64,000 nucleotides of DNA. Source: VAZQ01 sp963721005. Lineage in GTDB: Bacteria > Pseudomonadota > Alphaproteobacteria > Rhizobiales > Xanthobacteraceae. The notes under the pieces are model-generated. The model had not been told where the DNA came from. It saw only the letters and a program-made list of their open reading frames with translations, and did not search any database. Position numbers and translations under genes: made by a program. Positions 35,050-44,573 of this stretch are shown here, in pieces; position 1 is the stretch's first letter; each line of letters starts with the position of its first letter. The stretch is taken from NCBI GenBank assembly GCA_963721005.1, contig CAVRHR010000004.1:434001-498000 (forward strand), in the 5' to 3' direction.

Positions 35050-36490
35050 CACATCACCGACCACCAGATGAGGCTGTATATGATTTACCGACAAGGAAAG
35101 ATGCGCCGTTGCTGCCGCTAAGTCTGGCTTCAGCAGGGCAGCGGCTACCGCATCGAGGATGATCCGCGGCTGCCTCGCAGAAGAAGGCGCCACGTGGCCG
35201 CCGGCGGGGACCCATTGGCCGAGGTTTGGGACGGCGAGATTGTGCCGATCCTGAAGTCGGCTCCGGCATCGGGCGATAGCGGTGCTCGAAGAGATGCGGC
35301 GGCGCCATCCGGAGATCGCGGCCGGCATCGACGCACGCTGGAGCGGCGCAGCGCGCGTGGCGAGCGCTGTCGGCCGGAGCGGGATGTGATCTTCCGCCAG
35401 GAGCACGAGCCGGCCGTCTTGGCTTGTCCGACTTCACCGACACGAGCGTCTCGGCTCCGTCGGTGGTGTCGTGCTGGGACATCGGCTCTACACCGGCTCG
35501 CGTTCTCGGGCTCGAGCATGCACGTGGTGCTCGGCGGCGAGAGCTTGTCGCGCTGGCGAGGGTCTGCAGAACGCGCTGTGGGCGCTCGGCGGGGCACCGC
35601 GCGAGCATCGCAGCGATAGCCTCTCGGCGGCTCTGCACTGGACGCGACGCTCAGGAGGATCTGACCTGCGCTATCAGGGGCTGATGCGCCTACGACTGAT
35701 ACCGACCGGAACACTGGGCGTTGCCCGAGATGGCTCATCGAGAGCTGCCGGGCATCTCAGAAGACGCTGGAGGACGCCTGCTCCTGCGTGGCGCGTGACT
35801 CGACGACTGGATGGCTACGCCGCTCATCGACGAGATCGTTGGCCGCCGCACGCCAACATCGCAGCGGATCGAGCTGGAGCGGCCAACGCTCGTTGCGCTA
35901 CCAGCGCCGGACGGCCGATACGAGGAGAAGATCGTCCCGTCACATCGAGCGGCGGCTCATCCTGCGCCGCGTCTCTACACCGCGCCATCGCGGCTCATCG
36001 GCCACCGCCTGCGCGAGCCTCTACGATGACCGGCTCGAGTGCTCCTCGGCGCAACTGCGATGATGACCCTGCGGCGTGGACGGCCGGTATCGGAGAGCAG
36101 AGTGGACACGTCGTGAATTATCGGCACGTGATCCACGCGTTGCGCAAGAAGCCGATGGCGCTCAACATCTGGTCTACCGCGATCAGTTGTCCCGCGCCGG
36201 CCTATGCACGAGCCTTCGAGGCCTGCACCAGAGCGTGGGCGACAGCGCGCGTGCAAGTTCATCGAGTTGCTGGCGCTCGCCGACGATCGCGGCTGCGAGG
36301 CTGAGCTGGCAGGGCTGATCGATGCGGACCTGGATGCGGGCCGGTGCCGGATCTGGCGATGCTGCGTGAGCGTCGCTCCAAACCCGTCATCCGTACCGGC
36401 GATCAAGGTGGATTTGTACCCCAGCGCCTACGACGAGCTCGCGGCTGTCTGTGCCGTCACCGACCTCCACCTGGAGGCCGTGGCTGACGA
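35050..36490 (+). pseudogene. istA: istA, IS21 transposase, multiply frameshifted
   Basis: The DNA can be read against the IstA of 54807-56207 only by switching frames many times. The N-terminal helix-turn-helix region (about 35050-35190), the DPLAEVWDGEIVPIL block, the DDE core region and the C-terminal GLIDADLDAG block are all present. Most differences are losses of one or two bases, often in short runs (for example CCC to CC and ATT to AT), with few substitutions. No functional protein can be made as written. Confidence 0.8.
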
Positions 36491-37270
36491 CGACCAACCT
36501 GTCGCCGCCCGCGTCGAGCTCTGCTGAACGAGCTGCGCCTACGGGCATCAGGCTGATGTGGGCCAAGCTGGCGGGCAGTCCGACAAGGAAGGTGGCCGGC
36601 GCCGCTCCTCGCGGCGCTGGCCGAGCCGAGATGGCCGATCGTGGCCGCCGCCGCAGAACGGCATCTCGCCGAAGCGCGCGCCGCCGGCAGACGCTCGCCA
36701 CGTCGACTCGAGTCCGCGCCCATGGTCTCGAAGCTCAAGTGATGGCGCTGGCGCCGGCGACGCTGGTGGAGAAGGGGCCAACATCCTGCTCTCGGGCCGC
36801 CTGGCGGCGGCAGAGCCATCTGTCGGCAGCGCTCGGGCTCGCTCTGGTCGAGAATGGATGGCGCGTGATGTTCGCCCGCACCACCGATCTCGTCCAACGG
36901 CTCCAGGTCGCTCGTCGCGAGCTGGCCCTCGAAGTCGATCGCAGCTGACCGCTACGATCTGCTCATCCTCGATGACATCGCCTACGTCACCAAGGATCTA
37001 GCCGAAACGAGCGTGCTGTTCGAGTTGATCGCCGCGCGTTACGAGCGGCGATCTATGCTGATCACGGCCAACCAGCCGTTCGGCGAATGGGGCAGATCTT
37101 CCCCGACCAGGCCATGACGCTCGCGGCCATCGATCGCCTCGTCCATCCTCCCGATCATGGAGATGAATGTCGAAGCTATCGCCGCCGCGAAGCCCTCGAT
37201 CGATAGCGCAGTCGCGGCCGACCACCAGCCCCGCCACATCAAACAGGGACAGCCGAAGACTGATTGACGT
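36491..37270 (+). pseudogene. istB: istB, IS21 helper ATPase, multiply frameshifted
   Basis: The sequence matches IstB from its start (LLNELRLPGIRLMWAKLAGQ in the intact copy) through the Walker A area (GPPGGGKSH) and the Walker B area (DLLILDDIAYV) to the end. It has many small deletions up to about 36790. A clean stretch of about 120 bases (36810-36925) is identical to the other copy. More deletions follow. Confidence 0.8.
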
Positions 37271-37279
37271 CCGCGTCAA

Positions 37280-38265
37280 TCAAAGCCTTGCCAAGATGCC
37301 CGCCAGCGTATCATCGCTCCGCTCGGCCGCCTCGTCCCATCCAGATTGTCGCGCCGTTCTCATCCAGATTGGGATCGCCAGACGCTGCGGGACTGGGTGA
37401 TCCGCTTCAATGAGCAAGGCCCGGACGGTCTCATCAACATACCTTCGCCTGGGGTGCCGCCCATACTCGACGACACGCACAGGGCCTTTCTCGCCCGGAT
37501 CGTGGAGGAGGGCCCGACCCCTGCAATCCACGGTGTGGTTCGCTGGCGGGCTTGCGATCTGATCATGCGGCTCTACGAGGAATTTGCACTCTCGGTGTCG
37601 GACGACCGATCTATCGCGCCTTGAAGGACTTGGGCTACTCGCATGTGAGCGCCCGGCCGAGAGCCTATAAGCAAGATCTGGACGCCATAGCGGCGTTTAA
37701 AAAAACTTTGCCGCATGTTTGGAGGAAGTCGCGCGACACTCGCGCCCGGCACACCCGTAGAAGTGTGGTTGCAAGATGAGATGCGGGTGGGTCAGAAAAA
37801 CAAGCTCCCTACCGTTGGGCCAGAAAGGGCTCGCGCCCCCGGGCCGTCCACGACCAACGCACGCAATCGACCTATGTGTTCGGTGCGGTCTGCCCTGAAC
37901 TTGGAACCGGTGCCGCCCTCGTGCTGCCAGCCTGCAACACCGAAGCCATGCAGCTTCATCTTCACGAGATCGCCACCAAAGTCACCCCCGGTGCACACGC
38001 TGTTCTAATCCTCGATGAGCCGGATGGCACGGCGCCAAGGACCTCAAAGCTCCAGGCAACATCTCGCTCTTGCCGCTGCCGCCACGCTCACCCGAGCTCA
38101 ATCCACAAGAAAACATCTGGCAGTTCATGCGGGCAAACTGGCTGTCCAACCGTGTCTTCAAATCCTTCGACGACATCGTCGACCACTGCTGCTACGCCTG
38201 GAACACGCTTATCGACCAGCTGGAAAATCATGTCCATCGCCGGCGCGACGGAGGGTAAGAATTAT
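37280..38265 (+). pseudogene. IS630-family transposase, frameshifted
   Basis: Fragments in several frames give an IS630-type transposase. The N-terminal region contains TLRDWVIRFNEQGPDGLIN. The DDE domain is seen as WLQDEMRVGQKNKL (first Asp), a segment with VFGAVCPELGTGAALVLPACNTE, AHAVLILD and PPRSPELNPQENIWQFMR (the DDE Glu), and YAWNTLIDQ. Single-base losses near 37605, 37820 and 38018 break the frame. It abuts the IS21 copy on the left and the recombinase genes on the right. Confidence 0.8.
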
Positions 38266-38318
38266 AATACATGCTGGACCATCCCAAGGAATGCCAATCA
38301 ACGAACCCGGTGATCCCA

Positions 38319-40019
38319 ATGACCGAAAACCGACTTCTCGAACCCTCCTTTGCCGACGCCGTCGTGGCGATCGAGCGGGACATGGAATTACCCTCGTCCA
38401 AGCGGACGCACTGGTGCTGCTCGCTCCGCCGCATTGCCAAGGCACTCGACCGGCCGGTGGAGAGCGTCGCGGCGCGATGGGGCGCGGTGGCGCTGCAGGT
38501 CAACCAGCTTCATCACGCCAACAGCGGTGTAGAGTGGAAGACCCTGGCGAACCACAAGTCGAACGCCAAACAGGCACTGGCCTGGTTCAGCCGGGAGCGA
38601 GGACTGCCGTTGCGGGGCACACCCCTGAAGCCGGAGTGGCAACAATTGCGGCGGCGCCTGAAGGATCTGTCCCGGCTGGCGAAGCTCTCGGGCCTGATCC
38701 GCTTCTGCAGCATCAAGGGTATCCCGCCGGGCGCGGTCGATGAGCCCGCGATCGACGCCTACATGGCGTACAGGAAGGAGACCACGGCCCTTGCGGTGGA
38801 CACCAAGGCGCGGCGGGCCATCGCGCGAGCCTGGAACGCAAGCCGCAGCATCGAAGGCTGGCCCCAGCAACTGCTGATCGAGCCGCCGCTCAAAGCAAAG
38901 GCGGGCCCTTCCTGGGAGGAATTTCCGCAGCAATTGCAAGATGACGTCACCAGTCATCTACGGTTCTTGGCCTCACACCGGCGGGGGCATACCGGGAAGC
39001 ACTTAAGGCCCTGCAAGGCTTCAACACTCCGGACCCGGCGCACGGACCTCATCTCCTTTGCCAAGAAGGCGGTCCGGCTCGGAATTCGGATCGATACCCT
39101 TTCCTCGCTGTCGGTCCTGCTGGCTCCGGAGCTTGTGGACCGCATCCTCGACAAGGAATGGGAACAGAACGGTGCTGAACCGAAGACCAGCACCATCGAT
39201 CTCGCGAAGAAGCTCGTCGCCGTGGCGCGTTCAGCTGGTTGCCTGACCAAAGAGCAACTCACCCAGCTCGATGATAGGCGAGCAGCGCTCGAGCAATACC
39301 GAAGGGAGGGAATGACCCCGAAGAACCTCAAGGTGATCCGCCAGGTTCTGAACAGTGAAGTCTGGGCCCGAGTCATCAATTGCCCGGACCAGCTGATGCG
39401 CCAGGCCCGTAGCTTGAAAGACCGGGCGCCCGTGAAGGCTGCGGTCACCGCTCAGATCGCCGTCGGGGTGGCCATCCAGACGGTCGCGCCGGTTCGGGCG
39501 GCGAACCTCTCCGCCATCCGTCTCGGCGAAAACCTCATTAAACCCGGAGGGCCTGAGACGCCCTACCTGCTGGTGTTCCCTGAATATGATGTGAAGAACA
39601 GGGTCGATTTGACCTTCGAGCTGGACGAGTACGTCTCCGCTATCATCGACGAATACGTCCACGACTTTCGGCCAGCCGTCATGCGCGGTTCCAACCAGGA
39701 CTGGTTGTTCCCTGGGACAGGGGAAGGATCAAAGGACCCTCATCTGTTTGGCATCCAAATCTCCGAGCGCATTCAAAAGGCAACTTGGTTGCGCATCACC
39801 TTGCACCAGTATCGCCACGCCGCTGCCGCGGTCTACTTGAAGGAGCATCCCGGAGACTACGAGACGGTTCGGCGCTTCCTCGGCCACCGAAATATCAGGA
39901 CGACGTCAAAGTTCTACTGCGGCCTGGAGACCATTCAAGCGAGCCGGATGTTGAACGAGGTGGTCCGGCGACATCGCAAGTCCGGCGGGGATTCTGACGA
40001 GACTGGTGACACGCCATGA
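38319..40019 (+). CDS. Tyrosine recombinase, first of an overlapping pair
   Basis: The 566-residue protein has a long N-terminal region and a C-terminal tyrosine recombinase domain (about 350-550). Catalytic residues appear as Arg (APVRAANLSAIR), His-x-x-Arg (LHQYRHAAAA), His (FLGHRNIRTT) and Tyr (KFYCGLE). Its stop overlaps the start of the next recombinase by four bases (ATGA), so the two are made together. The start at MTENRLLEP was preferred because the region just upstream belongs to the IS630 remnant. Paired recombinases of this kind are found on integrative elements and some transposons. Confidence 0.85.
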   Translation: MTENRLLEPSFADAVVAIERDMELPSSKRTHWCCSLRRIAKALDRPVESVAARWGAVALQVNQLHHANSGVEWKTLANHKSNAKQALAWFSRERGLPLRGTPLKPEWQQLRRRLKDLSRLAKLSGLIRFCSIKGIPPGAVDEPAIDAYMAYRKETTALAVDTKARRAIARAWNASRSIEGWPQQLLIEPPLKAKAGPSWEEFPQQLQDDVTSHLRFLASHRRGHTGKHLRPCKASTLRTRRTDLISFAKKAVRLGIRIDTLSSLSVLLAPELVDRILDKEWEQNGAEPKTSTIDLAKKLVAVARSAGCLTKEQLTQLDDRRAALEQYRREGMTPKNLKVIRQVLNSEVWARVINCPDQLMRQARSLKDRAPVKAAVTAQIAVGVAIQTVAPVRAANLSAIRLGENLIKPGGPETPYLLVFPEYDVKNRVDLTFELDEYVSAIIDEYVHDFRPAVMRGSNQDWLFPGTGEGSKDPHLFGIQISERIQKATWLRITLHQYRHAAAAVYLKEHPGDYETVRRFLGHRNIRTTSKFYCGLETIQASRMLNEVVRRHRKSGGDSDETGDTP

Positions 40020-41077
40020 AGGAGGTCCGGACAGGAAATCCGCCAACGGCAGTGCGGTCCTTGCCGATAGAGGTCTGGCCCACGGCCGATAGGGCGGCCT
40101 GGGAGGAAGCCTGCCGGCCCAGCGTGCGCCTCAAGCGCGGCGGAGCCGCCAGTCATATGAGGCCGGTGACCCAACGGGATCTGGCAAGGCGGTACGGGCT
40201 CTTCCTCGACTCTTTATTCAGATCCGGCCGGCTCGACGGGAAAGCACGTGCAGGAACTCAGGTGACGCCGGATAACGTGGACGCCTATGTGACCGAGCTG
40301 AAAAGCCGCGTTCACTCTGTCACTGTCTATGGCTCCATCCAAAAATTGCGCCGGATGGTTCAGCTGATTGCGCCCGATCTCGTCCTTGACTGGCTTATTA
40401 CCGTCGAACGAACGCTTGCCTCTGAAACGCGACCAAGTTCAAAATGGGACCGGGTCGTTTACGCGGACGTTCTGATAGACGCAGGACTGACGCTGATGGC
40501 CGAAGCCGAGATCGCAAAGCGGCCCAAGCTCACGCGGGCCAGAATGTTCCGCAATGGTTTCATGATCGCGCTTATTGGATATTGTCCTATCCGATTGAAG
40601 AACCTTGCCGCCTTGGCAATCGGCCGCAGCTTTGTGAATGTTGGCGACATCTGGTGGATATTGCTCTCGGCTGCGGAAACGAAAGAAAAAAGACCAGACG
40701 AGCGCCCATTTCCGGAGGAACTGACGCCTTTCATCGAACGCTATCTCGACACCTATCGGCCCATCCTGGCGAGAGGCCATCCTGAGACCAATGCCCTCTG
40801 GCTAGCCATGGACGGCACGCCGATGAGCTATGCAACGACAGGCGAGCTGATCACCGAAACAACAAGGATGACTGTAGGCGTTCCAGTTAGCCCGCATCTG
40901 TTCCGGACTGCCGGAGTAACAACCTTGGCGACCCGCGCCGGCGACAAACCTCATGCTGGTGGCGCCCTTCTACACCATCAACCTGGTCCGGTCACCCAAG
41001 AACATTACAATCGGGCGTCCTCGGTCAGTGCAGGAAACGCTCTTGCTTCCGTCACTCATGGCTATCGGGCTAAGTGA
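40016..41077 (+). CDS. Tyrosine recombinase, second of the pair
   Basis: The 353-residue protein is a shorter recombinase. Visible active-site residues are Arg (CPIRLKNLAAL), His-x-x-Arg (SPHLFRTAG) and Tyr (TQEHYNRASS). The usual LGH motif reads LLHHQPG. Start and stop overlap with the upstream gene shows translational coupling. About 100 bases downstream lies a tRNA-Pro 3' fragment, which fits a role in integrating this element next to a tRNA. Confidence 0.85.
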   Translation: MKEVRTGNPPTAVRSLPIEVWPTADRAAWEEACRPSVRLKRGGAASHMRPVTQRDLARRYGLFLDSLFRSGRLDGKARAGTQVTPDNVDAYVTELKSRVHSVTVYGSIQKLRRMVQLIAPDLVLDWLITVERTLASETRPSSKWDRVVYADVLIDAGLTLMAEAEIAKRPKLTRARMFRNGFMIALIGYCPIRLKNLAALAIGRSFVNVGDIWWILLSAAETKEKRPDERPFPEELTPFIERYLDTYRPILARGHPETNALWLAMDGTPMSYATTGELITETTRMTVGVPVSPHLFRTAGVTTLATRAGDKPHAGGALLHHQPGPVTQEHYNRASSVSAGNALASVTHGYRAK

Positions 41078-41175
41078 TGGAAGCCATCCACCTGGACGCG
41101 CGGATTGGACGTCCATGGATGAAACTGGGTGCGCATGTTGAGCGAGGCGAACACCCCATAAATGCTTTGCTAGCT

Positions 41176-41231
41176 AGCGCACCACGTTCGGGACGTGGGG
41201 GTCGCAGGTTCAAATCCTGCCACTCCGACCA
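41176..41231 (+). tRNA. tRNA-Pro(CGG) 3' fragment (attachment-site scar)
   Basis: The fragment runs from the 3' side of the D-arm to CCA. It has a perfect anticodon arm (CCACG-TTCGGGA-CGTGG, anticodon CGG), T-arm (GCAGG-TTCAAAT-CCTGC) and acceptor strand CACTCCG plus ACCA. The 5' acceptor strand and D-loop are absent: no CGGAGTG lies upstream. It is therefore not a functional tRNA but the 3' piece left by integration. Confidence 0.85.
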
Positions 41232-41376
41232 ACTTTCTTCCGATTTCGATCGCTACGGGGCCTGATATGGGGAACGAAACCCAATTCTTCCCTACGCCTC
41301 CCGCACGGACCATCGGTTTCTAGGAAAGGCGAATGCGACGACGCCCTCGCTTGACCGACGGCATCGAGTTCGTCGC

Positions 41377-41428
41377 GCACCAGACTTCCAAGCTGATGAC
41401 GAGGGTTCAATTCCCTTCACCCGCTCCA
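41377..41428 (+). tRNA. tRNA-Gly(TCC) 3' fragment (second attachment-site scar)
   Basis: The fragment contains an anticodon loop CTTCCAA (anticodon TCC), T-arm GAGGG-TTCAATT-CCCTT, acceptor strand CACCCGC and discriminator T with CCA. The anticodon stem is imperfect and the 5' half (GCGGGTG...) is missing. It lies 145 bases after the tRNA-Pro piece. Confidence 0.75.
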
Positions 41429-41696
41429 ATGTTTTCAAAGACTTATGCGATAGGGACGAGATCACTCCGATGTCGGGCTAACGCTGGGCTAATTTTGCCG
41501 AGCGTTCGACTGCGCCAGAACGCCCGGTAGGCTGCGCCGCGTGGCCGTCCGTGCGTGTCCGGTGGCCCGGCGCGCGCCGCCAAAATGCGCGGCCGGTCCT
41601 TGCCCGGCGGGGGTTCTGCCATGCGATTACACTCTGACCAACTCAGGGGCGCGCGGTGCTGGCGGCTTTGATCAGCGAAGGGGGGACCGATCCGCC

Positions 41697-41972
41697 GTGA
41701 CCCAACAAGAGGCAACATGGAAGGCAGAGTTCGAGGCAATCGGAGAGTCCGCGATACGCAACGACCTTCAATTGCGCGGCGGCGTGGGTGTCGGGATTTC
41801 TGATGAGCCGAAACGCCAGTACGCTTTTCGCTGGCTCCGTCAAAAGGAGAAGGACCGCGAACAACGTGAGCATTCGACGCACTGGTATGTGAAATGGACA
41901 TTTTGGGCTGCCGTCGGTGCTGTCCTGATCGAAATCGTCGGTGTCACGGTGACGATACTTGCCGGGCACTGA
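41697..41972 (+). CDS. Small C-terminally membrane-anchored hypothetical protein
   Basis: The 91-residue product (GTG start) has a charged helical region (RQKEKDREQREHSTHWYVKW) and one C-terminal membrane helix (FWAAVGAVLIEIVGVTVTIL). The pattern of a basic-acidic coil then a single helix is seen in small phage or island proteins. A second membrane protein is encoded just downstream on the same strand. Function unknown. Confidence 0.5.
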   Translation: MTQQEATWKAEFEAIGESAIRNDLQLRGGVGVGISDEPKRQYAFRWLRQKEKDREQREHSTHWYVKWTFWAAVGAVLIEIVGVTVTILAGH

Positions 41973-42017
41973 GAGTCTGAAGGGCGCGATTCGGATATTT
42001 TAGGTCCAGGAGGGCAC

Positions 42018-42560
42018 ATGGCGGACGCTAACATAATCAATTCGCTTATCGCGGCAGGCAGCGGACTTTTGGGCACTCTCGTTGGCGGCGGCATTTCGTA
42101 TCTTGGTCAAAGATCGCGAGACCAGGACGAGAGGACTCAAGCGAAACAGGCATTGGCCGCGTCGTTAGCTGCTGAAATCGATGCCTACATTGAATTGATG
42201 GAGCGGCGATGTCACGTCGACGCCGCTCGGAAGTTGGAAACACAGTTGAGGCAAGGGATGGATATCCCGATCCGAGGGTTTGCCCAGGAGGATGACGAAC
42301 CACTCGATCAATTTCCTCTATTCCTCGCCTCAATCGAAAAAATTGGGATGCTTGGCAACATTTGCTTCGATCTAGCACGATTTTATACGCTGATTGCCGG
42401 CGTCCGAACGACCTGCATCATGGCGCAGCGCGGTCAATACGATAAGTCATCTCCAACCGGAAGAGCCGACCTAGTCAACGGTGAACTCGCCGTATGGTGC
42501 GAGGCACTGGCAATGGCCCCCTCGATTATCAATCGCCTGAAAGCCATAGCCCTACTTTAG
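42018..42560 (+). CDS. Membrane-anchored hypothetical protein
   Basis: The 180-residue protein has one N-terminal membrane helix (NSLIAAGSGLLGTLVGGGISYLG), a charged linker (QRSRDQDERTQAK) and a helical cytoplasmic domain. AGGAGG lies six bases before the ATG. It resembles island proteins with a glycine-rich helix followed by a coiled region, but I know no function. It likely shares a transcript with the 91-residue protein. Confidence 0.6.
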   Translation: MADANIINSLIAAGSGLLGTLVGGGISYLGQRSRDQDERTQAKQALAASLAAEIDAYIELMERRCHVDAARKLETQLRQGMDIPIRGFAQEDDEPLDQFPLFLASIEKIGMLGNICFDLARFYTLIAGVRTTCIMAQRGQYDKSSPTGRADLVNGELAVWCEALAMAPSIINRLKAIALL

Positions 42561-42996
42561 ACCTTCAGCGGCGCCGCGCGTGCTGCCGCGTCGGGCGCCC
42601 CTTCGGGGGCTTGGGCGGGTCAAAAAGCCCAACTCGTAATCCGCCTTAACCCCAAGCATCCCTAGTGGCTGGTTTTGAAAATGGAGGCGGCCCGCGCATC
42701 ATGAAGACCCCGGCGCGGGTGGAGAAACGGACAAGGGGCCTCGCGCCGGGGCCGCGACCCCACGTGTGGGGAGGGCCGCGACTAAGGTGTAGCGCCGCAG
42801 CCGCCCGTCGAGTGTTGATCTACATCAAGGTTTCTTGCCGGATTGGCATCGTCGTCGGTCATAGAAACCCCCGCCGGTCGCCTATCGCCGCCGTTCTTGT
42901 TGCCGCGTTGCGCCGGCCGGCTCGCGCGGGATCTTAAAAAACTGCGTCGTCTGGATCGCGCGAATAAAATAGTAAAACACCGTTTCTGCGCGAGTC
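42561..42996. other. Intergenic region with FNR/FixK-like box
   Basis: No gene is supported. The region is GC-rich with a short 'ccccacgtgtgggg' palindrome near 42760 and the FNR/FixK-type palindrome at 42815-42828. Confidence 0.45.
42815..42828. promoter_or_regulatory. FNR/FixK-type box TTGATCTACATCAA
   Basis: TTGAT-N4-ATCAA, a perfect dyad matching the FNR/FixK consensus used for low-oxygen control in rhizobia. No nearby gene starts in an obvious position, so the target is unclear. Confidence 0.65.
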
Positions 42997-43317
42997 CTAT
43001 TCGTCGAACTCGTGCATGGATTTGACGATGTTCATAATGTTCTGGAGCGCCCGCTCGTGGCTTATACCGGAGCACTCTATCTGATCGACTAGGGCTGAAA
43101 TGGTCACCGAGTCAACCTTCAGGTTTGGATGGATTCGTTTAAGTTGGTGGTACAGATCGGTCATCTCGGCCCAATCGCTATTAGGCCAGCTCCCGAGGAT
43201 CCAGTGGTTTGCATCGGCTTGGTGACCGTGACACGCGGCCATGGCCGGGGCCACCAATGTGATCACGCTCACGACTGCCATCCATGCAGCCACCAGATTG
43301 CTGAACGTCTTGTTCAT
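42997..43317 (-). CDS. Small exported hypothetical protein
   Basis: The 106-residue protein has a signal peptide (MNKTFSNLVAAWMAVVSVITLVAPAMA, key end APAMAAC) and a mature domain with two cysteines and an acidic C-terminus. GGGGAGG lies before the ATG. It has no known family. An FNR/FixK-type box lies 177 bases upstream, the only regulatory site seen, so expression may rise in low oxygen. Confidence 0.6.
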   Translation of the reverse strand: MNKTFSNLVAAWMAVVSVITLVAPAMAACHGHQADANHWILGSWPNSDWAEMTDLYHQLKRIHPNLKVDSVTISALVDQIECSGISHERALQNIMNIVKSMHEFDE

Positions 43318-43493
43318 TGGGTGCCTCCCCAATTTTTCGAACTGACGCCGGGTTTGCACCGGCGCGAACCCTGGGCAGCAGCGAGGCATCGCCTAGGGTC
43401 GCTTGCACGGATAGCCGGCCCGCAGACTGCCGTACATCACTTCGGCTTACCTCATTGGCAGGTTCGGCGTACCCCGTTTGCAGCCGCGCCAGT

Positions 43494-43507
43494 TTGATCT
43501 ATATCAA
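43494..43507. promoter_or_regulatory. FNR/FixK-type box TTGATCTATATCAA
   Basis: Perfect half-sites TTGAT and ATCAA. It lies 177 bases upstream of the leftward exported-protein gene (42997-43317) and at the 3' edge of the prophage remnant. Confidence 0.6.
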
Positions 43508-43620
43508 CACCGTCTCCGCGTGCTGGCTCGCTTCCTCGACGACAGCCGAGCGCCGATCCGGCGGCAGCGGCGCCGCGCCAGATCGGTGATGACGCTCAAT
43601 TCGTCGTCGTCGAGCGACAT
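43504..43620 (-). CDS. Small phage-type protein, probably frameshifted
   Basis: The ATG overlaps the stop of the terminase gene (TGATG), so translation would be coupled. It reads MSLDDDELSVITDLAR and then a basic run of 23 residues. Shifting frame after codon 16 gives PLPPDRRSAVVEEASQHAE, a much more protein-like continuation. A two-base insertion near 43572 is therefore likely. The gene is probably damaged. Confidence 0.45.
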   Translation of the reverse strand: MSLDDDELSVITDLARRRCRRIGARLSSRKRASTRRRC

Positions 43621-44123
43621 CACGGCTCGTCTCCCGCGATCAGCCCAGCAAACTTTCCGCCGCCGCTCGGCGGTTCCCAGCCGGCCGCACCGAGTCGGGC
43701 GCGCGCGACCGGGGTTAGGCCGAACTCGGCGGCGAACTGCAACATATCATCGGCAGCATCGCGGGCGATCCGCACCAGCGGATTGCGCCGCGCATCGCCC
43801 ACCGTGGTGCGCACCAGCAGCCCGGACATGACGGGATCGTTCGCGGCCATCCGCGCCAGCGCCTCGACGGCGGTCCGCCACTGCGCATACGAGTTGCAAT
43901 ACGCTGCAAGGCAAGGGACATCGAGCCGCGTGAGCAAACGGACGCGGTGCAACTCGGACGCTGTCCGCCACCACTCATCGGCGGCATATCCGGTGATGAA
44001 GGACGGCGGGCTCGGGCATTCGGGCGCGACCGCCGGCTCGGGCTCGGCGGCGATGCGGCGCCGGCCGGGGTTTCCTCGCAACAATTTCAAATACGTCGGG
44101 GTCGGCGGCGGGCCTGGTGGCAT
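43620..44123 (-). CDS. P27-family phage terminase small subunit
   Basis: The 167-residue protein starts with the P27 hallmark (PPTPTYLKLLRGNPGRR) and continues with a helical domain containing the conserved WW of DEWWRTASELHRV and a DNA-binding/oligomerisation region. The small terminase recognises phage DNA for packaging. The large subunit that should follow is missing, so this is a prophage remnant. The reading frame extends upstream, but MPPGPPPTPTYLKLL is the family start. Confidence 0.82.
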   Translation of the reverse strand: MPPGPPPTPTYLKLLRGNPGRRRIAAEPEPAVAPECPSPPSFITGYAADEWWRTASELHRVRLLTRLDVPCLAAYCNSYAQWRTAVEALARMAANDPVMSGLLVRTTVGDARRNPLVRIARDAADDMLQFAAEFGLTPVARARLGAAGWEPPSGGGKFAGLIAGDEP

Positions 44124-44495
44124 CGCGGATGTCCCTTTGATCGAGCGACTATGCGCCGGAACGACGCGCGCGGCAATTTCAGGAGCCTCTCCGACAAGGG
44201 AGCCGGTTACCACCAGAACCAATGGCCCGTAGAATTTATTTCCGAGAAAAATCCGCAATCTGCGCCCGCTAAAATGACAGCGGCCGCGCGATCCGCAACT
44301 TGATGGCGCCGGCTAAAACAGGCGCCCCCCCCAGGGCTGGTCGCGCGCGGCGGTGCGTTATTTTGGGAAGGCCGCTATCCCATAGCGGGGCGCTGGCGCG
44401 CACTCCAGCGGGCTTCTGGCGGCGGGACGGTCGTCTGGTGTTCAATATGGTTTGGAAAAATGGCCAGGCGACTGGCGAACCCATCCGCGCGGCGG

Positions 44496-44572
44496 CTATT
44501 CAGCCGGCCCGATGACGATCCCGAGAAATTGTGTCTGCCCGCATTTGCCGGCAAAGCGCCTGGCGCGGGGAC
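44496..44572 (-). pseudogene. 5'-truncated duplicate of the 44574-44855 gene
   Basis: About 60 bases here repeat bases 44660-44724 with few differences. They encode the same RRFAGKCGQTQFLGIVI peptide, followed by a stop. It is a fragment of a tandem duplicate. Confidence 0.6.
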
Positions 44573-44573
44573 G

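Larger units (their letters stand above)
35050..37275 (+). mobile_element. Eroded IS21-family element (copy 1)
   Basis: This stretch aligns along its length with the IS21 copy on the opposite strand at 54350-56195, but is riddled with small losses. It also keeps the 5' part of istA that the other copy lacks (about 35050-35190). Recognisable order is istA (35050-36490) then istB (36491-37270). The terminal repeats were not located. Confidence 0.8.

Noticed and set aside
41176..41231. A functional tRNA-Pro gene
   Set aside because: The 5' acceptor strand and D-loop are missing, so it cannot fold as a complete tRNA.
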